From the NCBI GenBank assembly GCA_002706025.1, contig PAJK01000075.1, positions 1 through 32,902 of the forward strand: 32,902 nt of DNA, read 5' to 3'. Both the position numbers and the translations under genes were made by a program. Below the pieces are notes generated by a model. It searched no databases and had not been told where the DNA came from. It saw only the letters and a program-made list of their open reading frames with translations. This DNA comes from Oceanospirillaceae bacterium. GTDB lineage: Bacteria; Pseudomonadota; Gammaproteobacteria; Pseudomonadales; Oceanobacteraceae. Positions 23,566 through 32,383 of the stretch are shown here, piece after piece (the first letter of the stretch is position 1; the number at the start of each line of letters is the position of its first letter).

Positions 23566-24579
23566 ATGGAAACTAATCTCACACCGTTTGAGCAGCGCCG
23601 CCTGCTGCGCATTGCGCTTGGCAGCTGCATAGGTTTTTCAATCTGTAAAATCATGGACTGGCCGTACGGCATTTTCTTTGCCGTCTTTCCCATGCTGCTG
23701 CTGGGCATGGTGCCCATGTTTACACGCAACATATCGGTTGAATTCATCGTTGCCAGCTTATTGAACGTGGTCGAAATATGGCTGTTAAAGGTTCTGTTTG
23801 ATCCATATCCAACACTGATGATTATCGCGGTATTTTTTGTCTTTGCTTTTCACTTCCGCCTGATGGCCAGTACGCCTTACTTTATGCTCGGAGCCTCAGG
23901 TCTGGTAACCGTATCCACCGTACTGCATTTTGGCAGCTATACCGACACCAGTATAAATGACATGATGATTGCCACCGTACTGGCCAGTCTTATTTCAGTA
24001 TTCAGTGGTGTGATTCTGTATTGGTTAATCCCGGAACATGAAACGCCGAACATGCCGCCAAGGCCTCCACTGACACCATCGCAGATCAATCATCGCACGG
24101 TGCTGGGTGCTATATTGGCAACTTTATCCTACATAATATTCCAGATCTTTGATTTACGGGATTCTCTTTCTGCTCAGGTAGCCACCATTCTGATTCTGTT
24201 CCCGATGACCTATCAGGGCTCCATTACAAGTGCGATTAACCGCAGCAAAGGGGTAGCCTATGGCTGTGCGCTGGGCATTACTGTGCAGTTGTTACTGAAT
24301 GATTTAATTGAGCATCTGGCGCTGGTTGTAGTGGCCATGTTTATTACCGTATTAATCGCCGCCAAACTGCACCTGCTGGAGCGCAGTGGATCCGCTGTTG
24401 GCTTTGGCGCGCTGACCACGTTGGGTATTTTATTCGGCCAATATCTGTCACCCCACGGCGACATGCTGTATTCGGCTATTTACCGTTTCACGTCGGTAAT
24501 TGTGGCAGTTACTCTGGTGCTTATTACAGCTTATATACTTGACCACTTTCTCAATCGTTTTGAGCTGACCCGAAACTGA
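23566..24579 (+). CDS. DUF2955 / FUSC-like inner-membrane transporter subunit
   Basis: The 337-residue protein shows two blocks of hydrophobic helices: about 12-150 (LRIALGSCIGFSICKIMDWPYGIFFAVFPMLLLG and further) and about 180-330, separated by a short polar linker (PEHETPNMPPRPPLTPSQINHRT). The second block starts like the first, so the protein looks duplicated, as FUSC/aromatic-acid exporter proteins are. PF11168 (DUF2955) is the family I assign from the N-terminal pattern. The partner is the HlyD-like adaptor 20 bp upstream. The likely substrates are aromatic acids or drugs, but this is inference from the FUSC relatives and the SlyA regulator. It ends convergently with the PepSY gene. Confidence 0.85.
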   Translation: METNLTPFEQRRLLRIALGSCIGFSICKIMDWPYGIFFAVFPMLLLGMVPMFTRNISVEFIVASLLNVVEIWLLKVLFDPYPTLMIIAVFFVFAFHFRLMASTPYFMLGASGLVTVSTVLHFGSYTDTSINDMMIATVLASLISVFSGVILYWLIPEHETPNMPPRPPLTPSQINHRTVLGAILATLSYIIFQIFDLRDSLSAQVATILILFPMTYQGSITSAINRSKGVAYGCALGITVQLLLNDLIEHLALVVVAMFITVLIAAKLHLLERSGSAVGFGALTTLGILFGQYLSPHGDMLYSAIYRFTSVIVAVTLVLITAYILDHFLNRFELTRN

Positions 24580-24609
24580 TCCGCTGTCTGGGCATCCGTC
24601 ATTTATGCG

Positions 24610-26307
24610 TCAGCCTTTAGCGGCAGCCGTTTCTGTAAGCGCCGCGGGTGATGTCTGTTCATTATCTGCGGTTGTCCAGACAGTATCCCTGTTCGCAGAC
24701 TGAAGGCGCTTTGCTGTGCGCCGGGCAGCAAACCAGAGCATCAGCGCCAGCACAAAAGCAGTAGCATCAACGGCCAGGCTGGCCGTGTCGGTATTAATCC
24801 ACAGTCCGTTATTTATTCCGGTTAACGGGGCAAGCAGCGCCAGCAGACTGCTGAAGGGAATTGCAGCCGTTAATCCTGCACACACAGTCAATAATGGCAC
24901 CGACGCCCTGGCAGCACCACGCCAGAACGCCCAGACAACATAAGCAAGAAAGACACAGTAATACACCTGCGGATACAGCGCATTGGTGTTATGGTAATTA
25001 AAAGCAATCGACCACTTGCCTGCCAGCATAGCAGCAGCGACTCCAGCCATACTGCCCAATGCGATGCCGACTGTAGCGGATGCCATTAACCGGGTATTCA
25101 TTGGCTGCTGTACTTGCGGCTGATCACGTTTCTGCTTTTTACGGCGGCTTTCTACCCACAGAAGATTACCGGAATAGAACAGAAACGCACCGCTTAAACC
25201 CAGCAGAAAATACACCCAGCGTACCGGTGTTCCACCATAACTGCCAAAATGCAGGGCAAAGAAATGCATCACAGTTTCTGCCCAGGGCGTACCCTTACCC
25301 GGCATATAATTATCCGAAGTCACTTCGCCGGAATAAGGGTCCAGTGTAAGGTAAGCGGTTACCGGCCCGCGCACCAGATAATCCGGATGGTATATGTACG
25401 CCCTGACCGCCGCCCGCGGACCATCCAGCCCCATATAACGCAGCTGAGTGAGTTGGTATTCCGGTGCCTTTGCATGAATATTAGCAATCAGCAAAGACGG
25501 CGCAGCCAGCGTTTTTTCCTGTGCATTCAGCGGTGTATTACCGGAACCACCACGCGCCCTGGCGGCATTACCACCGAACATTGGCTGCTCCTGATAAACG
25601 ACTTCCTGCAGCCCGGCATAAAGTTCGTCATGAAAGGCAAACACCACGACGGTCAGAGCAATTAATAAATGAAATGGCAGGCTGGTAATACCAATCACAT
25701 TATGGGCATCAAGCCAGAAACGTTTACGATTTTTTCCCGCGCGAACGATAAAGAAATCTTTTACCAAAGACGGCAATAGAATAATCAGCCCGGAAATCAG
25801 CGCAACAAAATACAGAGCACCGGCAATGCCCATTAAGTATGTACCCCAATGCGGATCAGGAAATCCGGCGGTGCGGTGCAGCATATCGATTAAGTCACCG
25901 AGCTTAGACGGCTGAACCGGCTCAGCAATCAATGTATTGTCTGTATTCAGAGTCGCCTGCCAGATGTCAGCATCCAGATCGAGACGGTGATGTCCACGAC
26001 CACCGCCCTCTTCCGGCTTTTCCCAGACCATAGGGGCCGACACCTGTGCGTCATCGGTTAAATACAGTGAGAAACCACGCCCGGCCTCCGGATGCTGCGT
26101 CAGCACCTGAGGTACTAACAGATCCAGCTGCGCCGTACTGACCTGATTGAGTTTTTGCTGCGGCGGGCTGACCCAGGCATCAACAGGCTGCTTAAACATG
26201 GTCAGCGCGCCGGCAAAGAAACCGATAAATAACAGCAGCCCGGAGGTAATCCCTACCCAGGTGTGCGGTGTTTTGTACACACGGATAATATCGCTGCGGA
26301 TTTTCAT
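24610..26307 (-). CDS. PepSY-associated TM protein (iron-regulated operon)
   Basis: The 565-residue protein begins with a membrane helix (17-37: WVGITSGLLLFIGFFAGALTMF), a periplasmic PepSY-like domain (about 45-160) and further helices near 165-190, 215-240 and 360-380, then three to four more in the C-terminal third. IGLHRWTG-type PepSY_TM features are present in changed form: PFHLLIALTVVVFAFHDELY and MHFFALHFGSYGGTPVRWVYFLLGL, with His residues that could bind haem or iron. Related proteins are ferric-siderophore reductase-like and are found beside TonB receptors. I chose the ATG at 26307, which overlaps the DUF3649 stop (ATGA). The longer frame to 26565 runs through that gene and is rejected. 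It is the last gene of a Fur-box operon. Confidence 0.85.
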   Translation of the reverse strand: MKIRSDIIRVYKTPHTWVGITSGLLLFIGFFAGALTMFKQPVDAWVSPPQQKLNQVSTAQLDLLVPQVLTQHPEAGRGFSLYLTDDAQVSAPMVWEKPEEGGGRGHHRLDLDADIWQATLNTDNTLIAEPVQPSKLGDLIDMLHRTAGFPDPHWGTYLMGIAGALYFVALISGLIILLPSLVKDFFIVRAGKNRKRFWLDAHNVIGITSLPFHLLIALTVVVFAFHDELYAGLQEVVYQEQPMFGGNAARARGGSGNTPLNAQEKTLAAPSLLIANIHAKAPEYQLTQLRYMGLDGPRAAVRAYIYHPDYLVRGPVTAYLTLDPYSGEVTSDNYMPGKGTPWAETVMHFFALHFGSYGGTPVRWVYFLLGLSGAFLFYSGNLLWVESRRKKQKRDQPQVQQPMNTRLMASATVGIALGSMAGVAAAMLAGKWSIAFNYHNTNALYPQVYYCVFLAYVVWAFWRGAARASVPLLTVCAGLTAAIPFSSLLALLAPLTGINNGLWINTDTASLAVDATAFVLALMLWFAARRTAKRLQSANRDTVWTTADNEQTSPAALTETAAAKG

Positions 26308-26672
26308 AACAGGGCTCCGCGCACAACAAACAACAGCAGCTGACTTATTGCAGCGCAGCCCCCCAGCCAAATAAGCGCCTGATTTCCGCTGCGAAATAAG
26401 AAAGTGAAAGAGAAAATCAGCAGCCACAGCAGTGCCGCCATCCACATATTGAACTGCACTTTGTCCGTGGCGCTGATACCACCCGGACCGGCCCAGGCAA
26501 AAATACCCACCAGACCATAAGCCGTAGCGCCCCCCAGCACAGTGCCGGCAAAAATTTTGCGCCACCAGTCAGGCTGTAACTTATCCCGCACTACTGCCTT
26601 CCCATCACTGTTCAGCACTGGAGCCTTGTTTACTGTGTTCTGATCAGCGGCCACCAGTGTGATCTCCGGCAT
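26304..26672 (-). CDS. DUF3649 membrane protein
   Basis: The 122-residue protein has a polar N-terminus, then WWRKIFAGTVLGGATAYGLVGIFAW (about 36-60), a loop GPGGISATDKVQF and two more helices (76-93, 97-118). This three-helix pattern is that of DUF3649 (PF12365), found with PepSY and DUF3325 proteins in siderophore loci. Its function is unknown; it probably forms part of an inner-membrane iron-reduction or uptake complex. It overlaps the DUF3325 gene by 29 bases and the PepSY gene by 4 bases, so the three are translationally coupled. Confidence 0.82.
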   Translation of the reverse strand: MPEITLVAADQNTVNKAPVLNSDGKAVVRDKLQPDWWRKIFAGTVLGGATAYGLVGIFAWAGPGGISATDKVQFNMWMAALLWLLIFSFTFLFRSGNQALIWLGGCAAISQLLLFVVRGALL

Positions 26673-26919
26673 CCGGCTTTAACAGAAAAGCAAATGGCAG
26701 CAGACCAATCACCAGCATCATCATAACCAGCCAGGCAAACAAGGCAGCATTTACCGGCAGGTAGCTGATGGCCACCAGCAACCCGGTGATCACCAGTACC
26801 AGTCCTGACCAGCGCCCACCGATAACCGGTAACGGTCTTGCAAGCCAACGTTGATTGGGATGACTCAGATACAGCAGAACACAACCCAGCAGCGTCATTA
26901 TCAAAAACAGTGCAGCCAT
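26644..26919 (-). CDS. DUF3325 membrane protein
   Basis: The 91-residue protein has three hydrophobic helices (about 2-17, 36-52, 59-79). The loop YLSHPNQRWLARPLP (17-31) is characteristic of DUF3325 (PF11804), a small inner-membrane family in iron-uptake operons. The ATG at 26919 has a GGAGGA site just upstream, the best ribosome site of the operon. It is the first gene after the Fur-box promoter at 27033-27061. Confidence 0.85.
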   Translation of the reverse strand: MAALFLIMTLLGCVLLYLSHPNQRWLARPLPVIGGRWSGLVLVITGLLVAISYLPVNAALFAWLVMMMLVIGLLPFAFLLKPDAGDHTGGR

Positions 26920-27032
26920 TTTATCCTCCGCAAAAACACAGACGTGGCATAAGCCAGATACTGGCGTGGTTTAATCCGGGACACAGCTGTGCCATATACA
27001 GGCAGCTGCATCCGCGCATAAAAGAAGCCGTC

Positions 27033-27061
27033 ATTATACATAAATGCAAATGATTATCAAA
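27033..27061 (-). promoter_or_regulatory. Fur-regulated promoter of the DUF3325-DUF3649-PepSY operon
   Basis: On the minus strand TTGATA (27055-27060) is followed after 16 bases by a perfect TATAAT (27033-27038). The spacer contains TGATAATCATTTGCA, which matches the 7-1-7 Fur pattern TGATAATNATTATCA at 12 of 14 defined positions. The 20-mer AAATGCAAATGATTATCAAA (27042-27061) is repeated exactly at the receptor promoter. With iron, Fur should cover the -35 and spacer. Confidence 0.85.
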
Positions 27062-27166
27062 GGCAATTGTTATATTTGCTGCTTTCCACCCCCGCCTCTG
27101 CCATTCCCCGAACCAACTCCTTAACCAACACCAGAGCCGGGCCTGAACAGCGGCCAGGAAGGTGAC

Positions 27167-29131
27167 TCAGAAGCTGTAAGTACCGCTGATGTAGTAGTTA
27201 CGGCCCAGCTCATTGGTGGAATAGGTGAGTGCACCCTTCTCCATTTTATCGGTACGCGAATCGCCTATGTTTTTCACGCCTCCACGCAACGTAAAGGCGC
27301 TGTTGAGCACAGAGGTGACGCCAAGATCCGTATGAAAATAGCTGGGCAGACTACCCGTTTGTGTAGCACTGCCTGTCCAGGCGCTGCTTTGCATGCCGGC
27401 AATATAGTTAGTGGTTACTGTCGCGGTCAGCGCATCTGTCGCACGCCAGTCAACACTGAGGTTGGCCTGATGTTGCGGGCGGTCTTCGACATAGGCATCG
27501 TCGCCGTCTTTGGCGATCAGACGGGTATAGTTTCCGGACACAGATAAACTGCGCATAACGTCTGCAGACGCCGCCAGTTCATAACCCCTGGTTTCGACTT
27601 TATCGATGTTAATCCAGGAAGCGTCGTAAGGGTCAGCAGCCGTACCACTCCCAAGCAGAAGACGCTGAATCTGGTCTTTTACGTTGTTTTTAAATACGGA
27701 GGCGGTCAGATCCCAGGAGGCCTGGCGAACTTCAACACCAGCTTCGTAACTGGTACTGGTTTCCGGGTCGAGATCAGGGTTACCGGGAATATAACAGCCA
27801 CCATGGCAGCTGATTTCGTGATATTCCGGGCTCAGCTCACGGCCGTCTGGTGCTTTGAAGGCTTTGCTGACGCCACCTTTCACTGTGATCGAATCTGTCA
27901 CGTGGTACAGGGCGTAAATTTTTGGAGAGAAGTGATTACCGAACACTTCGTGATTATCCAGACGGCCACCCAGCGACAGGGTGAAATCACCAAAAGAAAC
28001 ATCGTCCTGCGCAAACGCTGCCAGCTGATCGATAGAATAACCGCCGGATTCTGTGTAATTCACATCGTCGCTCAGGTCCTGATGGCGGTAGTCCACCCCG
28101 GCCACCAGATTATTCCAGTCAGAAGCAAGGGAGGCATAAAACTTGGCGTAGGTGTTCTGCTCCTGAGTATTGTGCTGCACAACGTTATAACTGGTGTTGT
28201 AATCATCCACGCGGCTGTTTTCACGCTTGATATAAGCCGAAGTCGAACCCCAGCCCCAGTTACCGGTATGAGTCAGCGCCAGGTCCACACGATTCAGCTT
28301 TTGTGCCCGTACAGCACCATCACTGCTGTAAATACCGTAAGGGCGGTCGTCTTTAACGTAACCAAAATCCATATCCAGTTTTTGGTTATCCGTCAGCTCC
28401 AGCATCAGGGTTGAGCGCAGATTGGTGGTGTCTTTTTCTTCCATCAGCGGCGCTTCGTCCGCCGACTCGGCATCGTCATCGGAAAACCAGGCATCGCGCT
28501 GCAGACGCTCCACCGTCACATCAAACCCCACTTTATCGGTCATCTTGCCGGAAAGGTTGCCACTGACGCGGAACTGGTCACCACCATCACCGGAAACAAC
28601 ATCACGGTACTCGCCGGTAACCGAGCCGGAGAACCCGTCGGTCGGCGCTTTGGTAATAATATTCACCACCCCGCCGATGGCATCAGAGCCGTAAATCGCT
28701 GCCATCGGCCCGCGGATCACTTCAACACGCTCGATATTGTTCAGCGGGAAGGAGCTTAAGTCGGCATCGCTGCCTTTGGCGAAAGCACCGCCGGACGACA
28801 CCCGCTTACCATTCACCAGCACCAGCGTGTATTCACCACCAAGACCCCGGATCTGCAGTTCATCACGGCCAGCGGCGTTACTCAGGTTGTTCACGCCGAC
28901 TGTGTTACGCAGCAGATCCGGCAGACTGTTAACCGAGGTTTTGGCGATATCGTCGGCAGTGACTACGGTCGTAAATGCCGGGACATCCGCAGATGAACGG
29001 GCACTCAGGGTGGCCGTAGTGACCACGTTATCCAGTGCTTTTTCATCATTGTCGGCCAGCGCTGGCCGGGCTGCCAGCAGAGTAAAGTTTCCGGCAATCA
29101 CCAGAAACAGAAGGTGGTGAATAGGCTTCAT
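27167..29131 (-). CDS. TonB-dependent siderophore receptor, CirA-like
   Basis: The 654-residue outer-membrane protein has a signal peptide (about 1-26, cut after ARPALA) and a TonB-box-like ALDNVVTTATLS (32-43). The plug domain (about 45-160) carries ELQIRGLGGEYTLVLVNGKRV and VEVIRGPMAAIYGSDAIGGVVNIITK, and a 22-strand barrel ends in Phe (YISGTYSF). The plug sequence is closest to CirA/catecholate receptors as I remember them. An extracellular loop contains CHGGC followed by GNPDLDPETS. It should bind a ferric siderophore and import it with energy from TonB-ExbBD. The ATG at 29131 is preceded by AAGGAG; the GTG/ATG opening at 29161 would put the leader in the Fur region. Fur boxes lie upstream. 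Confidence 0.93.
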   Translation of the reverse strand: MKPIHHLLFLVIAGNFTLLAARPALADNDEKALDNVVTTATLSARSSADVPAFTTVVTADDIAKTSVNSLPDLLRNTVGVNNLSNAAGRDELQIRGLGGEYTLVLVNGKRVSSGGAFAKGSDADLSSFPLNNIERVEVIRGPMAAIYGSDAIGGVVNIITKAPTDGFSGSVTGEYRDVVSGDGGDQFRVSGNLSGKMTDKVGFDVTVERLQRDAWFSDDDAESADEAPLMEEKDTTNLRSTLMLELTDNQKLDMDFGYVKDDRPYGIYSSDGAVRAQKLNRVDLALTHTGNWGWGSTSAYIKRENSRVDDYNTSYNVVQHNTQEQNTYAKFYASLASDWNNLVAGVDYRHQDLSDDVNYTESGGYSIDQLAAFAQDDVSFGDFTLSLGGRLDNHEVFGNHFSPKIYALYHVTDSITVKGGVSKAFKAPDGRELSPEYHEISCHGGCYIPGNPDLDPETSTSYEAGVEVRQASWDLTASVFKNNVKDQIQRLLLGSGTAADPYDASWINIDKVETRGYELAASADVMRSLSVSGNYTRLIAKDGDDAYVEDRPQHQANLSVDWRATDALTATVTTNYIAGMQSSAWTGSATQTGSLPSYFHTDLGVTSVLNSAFTLRGGVKNIGDSRTDKMEKGALTYSTNELGRNYYISGTYSF

Positions 29132-29143
29132 GCTTCTCTCCTT

Positions 29144-29166
29144 AATAATATTGGTTATCATTTGCA
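29144..29166 (-). promoter_or_regulatory. Second Fur-like box before the receptor gene
   Basis: On the minus strand TGATAACCAATATTA matches the 7-1-7 Fur pattern at 11 of 14 defined positions. It is downstream of the main promoter box, in the predicted leader, where a second Fur dimer pair could extend repression. Confidence 0.5.
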
Positions 29167-29175
29167 GTTGCCGAC

Positions 29176-29204
29176 ATATTACTCAAATGCAAATGATTAT
29201 CAAA
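29176..29204 (-). promoter_or_regulatory. Fur-regulated promoter of the TonB receptor gene
   Basis: On the minus strand TTGATA (29198-29203), a 16-base spacer and TAATAT (29176-29181) form a promoter whose -35 and spacer contain the same 20-mer (29185-29204) as the DUF3325 promoter, with the Fur core TGATAATCATTTGCA. The two promoters have identical spacing. Confidence 0.85.
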
Positions 29205-29302
29205 TAAGAATTGAGACTTTATTGCTACTCCGGGCAAAAAGAACGACGATACAGCTAAGGCATATGACTGAAGATATGCGAGAAGTCGTGTGCTACAGGC
29301 AT

Positions 29303-29332
29303 AAAAAAACCGGCCATAAAGGCCGGTTTTTT
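29303..29332 (-). terminator. Intrinsic terminator of groES-groEL
   Basis: AAAAAACCGGCC (29304-29315), loop ATAAA and GGCCGGTTTTTT (29321-29332) form a 12-bp perfect hairpin ending in T-runs on both strands. It starts 26 bases after the groEL stop and separates groEL from the receptor promoter. Confidence 0.93.
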
Positions 29333-29358
29333 CAGCGTATTAAGTAGCCGGGGGATGA

Positions 29359-31011
<1,653 letters not shown>

Positions 31012-31051
31012 TTAAATCTTGAATCAGTTGTTAGTCAGTATGGTTGCCGGA

Positions 31052-31345
31052 TCAGGCTTCCAGTACGCCGTAGATTTCGCTTTCGTTCAGGATCAGCAGT
31101 TCTTCACCGTCGATTTCGATGGTGTTGGAACCGGAGTATTTGCCGAACATAACGGTGTCACCGACTTTCACAGACATAGGCTGAACTTCGCCATTGTTGG
31201 AAATACGACCCGTACCGACGGCAACCACTTCGCCCTGATTAGGTTTTTCAGCCGCGGAACCTGGCAGCAGGATACCGCCAGCTGTGGTTTGCTCTTCTTC
31301 CTTGCGACGAACAACGACGCGATCGTGTAAAGGACGGATTTTCAT
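31052..31345 (-). CDS. groS: Co-chaperonin GroES (10 kDa)
   Basis: The 97-residue protein begins [18 protein letters not shown]. It has the mobile loop [12 protein letters not shown] (20-31), which binds GroEL, and the base motif [12 protein letters not shown] (61-72) with DGEELLIL (79-86). It caps the GroEL cavity as a heptamer. It is first in the operon, with a sigma-32 promoter upstream (31443-31471) and a GGAGATAACC ribosome site. Confidence 0.99.
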   Translation of the reverse strand: MKIRPLHDRVVVRRKEEEQTTAGGILLPGSAAEKPNQGEVVAVGTGRISNNGEVQPMSVKVGDTVMFGKYSGSNTIEIDGEELLILNESEIYGVLEA

Positions 31346-31442
31346 CTGAGGTTATCTCCAATGGTTAAAGCAATATTGTATGTTTGCTGTTAAGCGGAGC
31401 GGCAGACTCATATCAGCAGCTCCAAATCTCTTGTGTTTCGCT

Positions 31443-31471
31443 TACTGGGGGTGAAGCCAACAGATTTCAAC
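31443..31471 (-). promoter_or_regulatory. Sigma-32 heat-shock promoter of groES-groEL
   Basis: On the minus strand GTTGAAA (31465-31471) is followed, after a 13-base spacer from the TTGAAA hexamer, by CCCCCAGTA (31443-31451). This fits the RpoH pattern CTTGAAA-N11-16-CCCCAT. No CIRCE inverted repeat is present, as expected for gammaproteobacteria. Confidence 0.8.
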
Positions 31472-31506
31472 ACCCCAAAGTGAAAAAATTTCGCTTTTGG
31501 CGCAAA

Positions 31507-31986
31507 TCAGTCTTCGCGCTTGTACTCACCGTCAATCACTTCCGGACGGTGAGGATGATGCGGAATCTCACTGTCACGCTGCGGATGTACTTCGCGCTCT
31601 GGCTGACGGAAGGTCTGGTGCATGCCGCCCACCGCTCTTACTTTCAGCATATTCATCACCGAACCAGCCATAGCTCCCCGTACACCAGGCACTAACAGAG
31701 CAAAGCCAAAAGCATCGGTCACAAAGCCAGGCGTCAGTAACAGCGCGCCGGCCAGGGCCAGCAGAAAACCTTCGGCCAGCTCACGGGCTGGCAACTGACC
31801 GTCCTGCATACGCTGACTGGCGCGCATCAGGGTCGCCAGCCCCTGCACCCGCAGCAGGCCAACGCCGATAAACGCAGTCAGAAGAATCAGCGCAACAGTC
31901 CACAGTACGCCGATGTAAGAGCCCACCTTGATCAGCACAGCCAGCTCAATCACGGGGACAATGATAAAAATCAGTAGAAAAGGCAC
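31507..31986 (-). CDS. fxsA: FxsA family membrane protein
   Basis: The 159-residue protein has the FxsA core (about 2-110): PFLLIFIIVPVIELAVLIKVGSYIG, WTVALILLTAFIGVGLLRVQG, then AEGFLLALAGALLLTPGFVTDAFGFALLVPGVR. It ends in a charged, His/Glu-rich tail (about 120-159). FxsA is an inner-membrane protein known for relieving phage T7 exclusion by the F plasmid; its normal role is unknown. I chose the GTG at 31986 because a GGAG lies 6 bases upstream and the known family begins at this point. The open frame continues to 32307 only by chance and includes tandem repeats. As in E. coli it lies upstream of groES. Confidence 0.88.
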   Translation of the reverse strand: MPFLLIFIIVPVIELAVLIKVGSYIGVLWTVALILLTAFIGVGLLRVQGLATLMRASQRMQDGQLPARELAEGFLLALAGALLLTPGFVTDAFGFALLVPGVRGAMAGSVMNMLKVRAVGGMHQTFRQPEREVHPQRDSEIPHHPHRPEVIDGEYKRED

Positions 31987-32254
31987 AGGCAACTCCAGGT
32001 TGTCTTCAGAGTGAGTGGTTTCACCAACACACTCATTGATTGTGGTTTCTGATATATGGCCGCTTGAGGCAATTACAAGGGTCAGCTGACGGAAGTCAGC
32101 GATCAGCGGATAGCAAAGCTTAAGCGTAACCGGTGTGAAGGTATGAAAGATGATCGGCGCGGAGGTTCCGGCCAACCGCAAAGACGGTGGGCGTAACTGT
32201 GGGCATAAATGGCAGAAGCCCGCCCAATGACACCGGTGAAGAAAGGTACTCAGG

Positions 32255-32329
32255 CAAAAATTGCAGGAAGCCCCTGTGGCAATAATCGCAGGAAGCCCCT
32301 GCGGCAATAATTGCAGGAAGCCCCTGCGG
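32255..32329. repeat. Three 25-bp tandem repeats, each forming a hairpin
   Basis: Units at 32255-32279, 32280-32304 and 32305-32329 are nearly identical (2 differences between units 2 and 3 or fewer; unit 1 differs at a few more sites). Each holds GCAGG-AAGCC-CCTGC, a 5-6-bp stem with a 5-base loop, next to an AT-rich CAATAATTG-like stretch. They follow the hydrolase gene on its strand. They may act as mRNA 3' structure, a protein-binding array or a REP-like element. Confidence 0.85.
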
Positions 32330-32357
32330 CCCTGGCAACGGGGGCTGAACGTCAGAC

Positions 32358-32372
32358 CAGACTGTCAGTCTG
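32358..32372. repeat. Hairpin just after the hydrolase stop codon
   Basis: CAGACT (32358-32363), GTC and AGTCTG (32367-32372) form a perfect 6-bp stem 11 bases beyond the minus-strand stop. There is no T-run, so it is not a classical intrinsic terminator. Confidence 0.4.
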
Positions 32373-32383
32373 CAGCGCGTTGG

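Larger units (their letters stand above)
31987..32383. other. 397-base region without a gene, between fxsA and the hydrolase gene
   Basis: It contains a hairpin GCTGAC-GGAA-GTCAGC (32085-32100) and a weak fxsA promoter on the minus strand (TTGTAA, 16 bases, TATATC, near 32052-32079). It also holds three 25-bp tandem repeats (32255-32329) and a 6-bp-arm hairpin (32358-32372). Open frames here are interrupted by the repeats, whose period is not a multiple of three, and look non-coding. Confidence 0.6.

Noticed and set aside
26308-26565. N-terminal extension of the PepSY protein
   Set aside because: It overlaps the DUF3649 gene in another frame. The ATG at 26307 makes a four-base overlap and begins at the known domain.
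27803-28414. 203-residue plus-strand frame opposite the TonB receptor
   Set aside because: It is antisense to an intact receptor gene, has no ribosome site and no recognisable motif.
31987-32307. Open frame extending FxsA upstream by 107 residues
   Set aside because: The extension runs through tandem repeats whose period is not a multiple of three and has no ribosome site. FxsA proteins begin at the GTG at 31986, which has GGAG at the right distance.
32120-32338. 72-residue frame with PQGLPAIIA repeats
   Set aside because: It is the translation of the 25-bp hairpin repeats, which shift frame from unit to unit.
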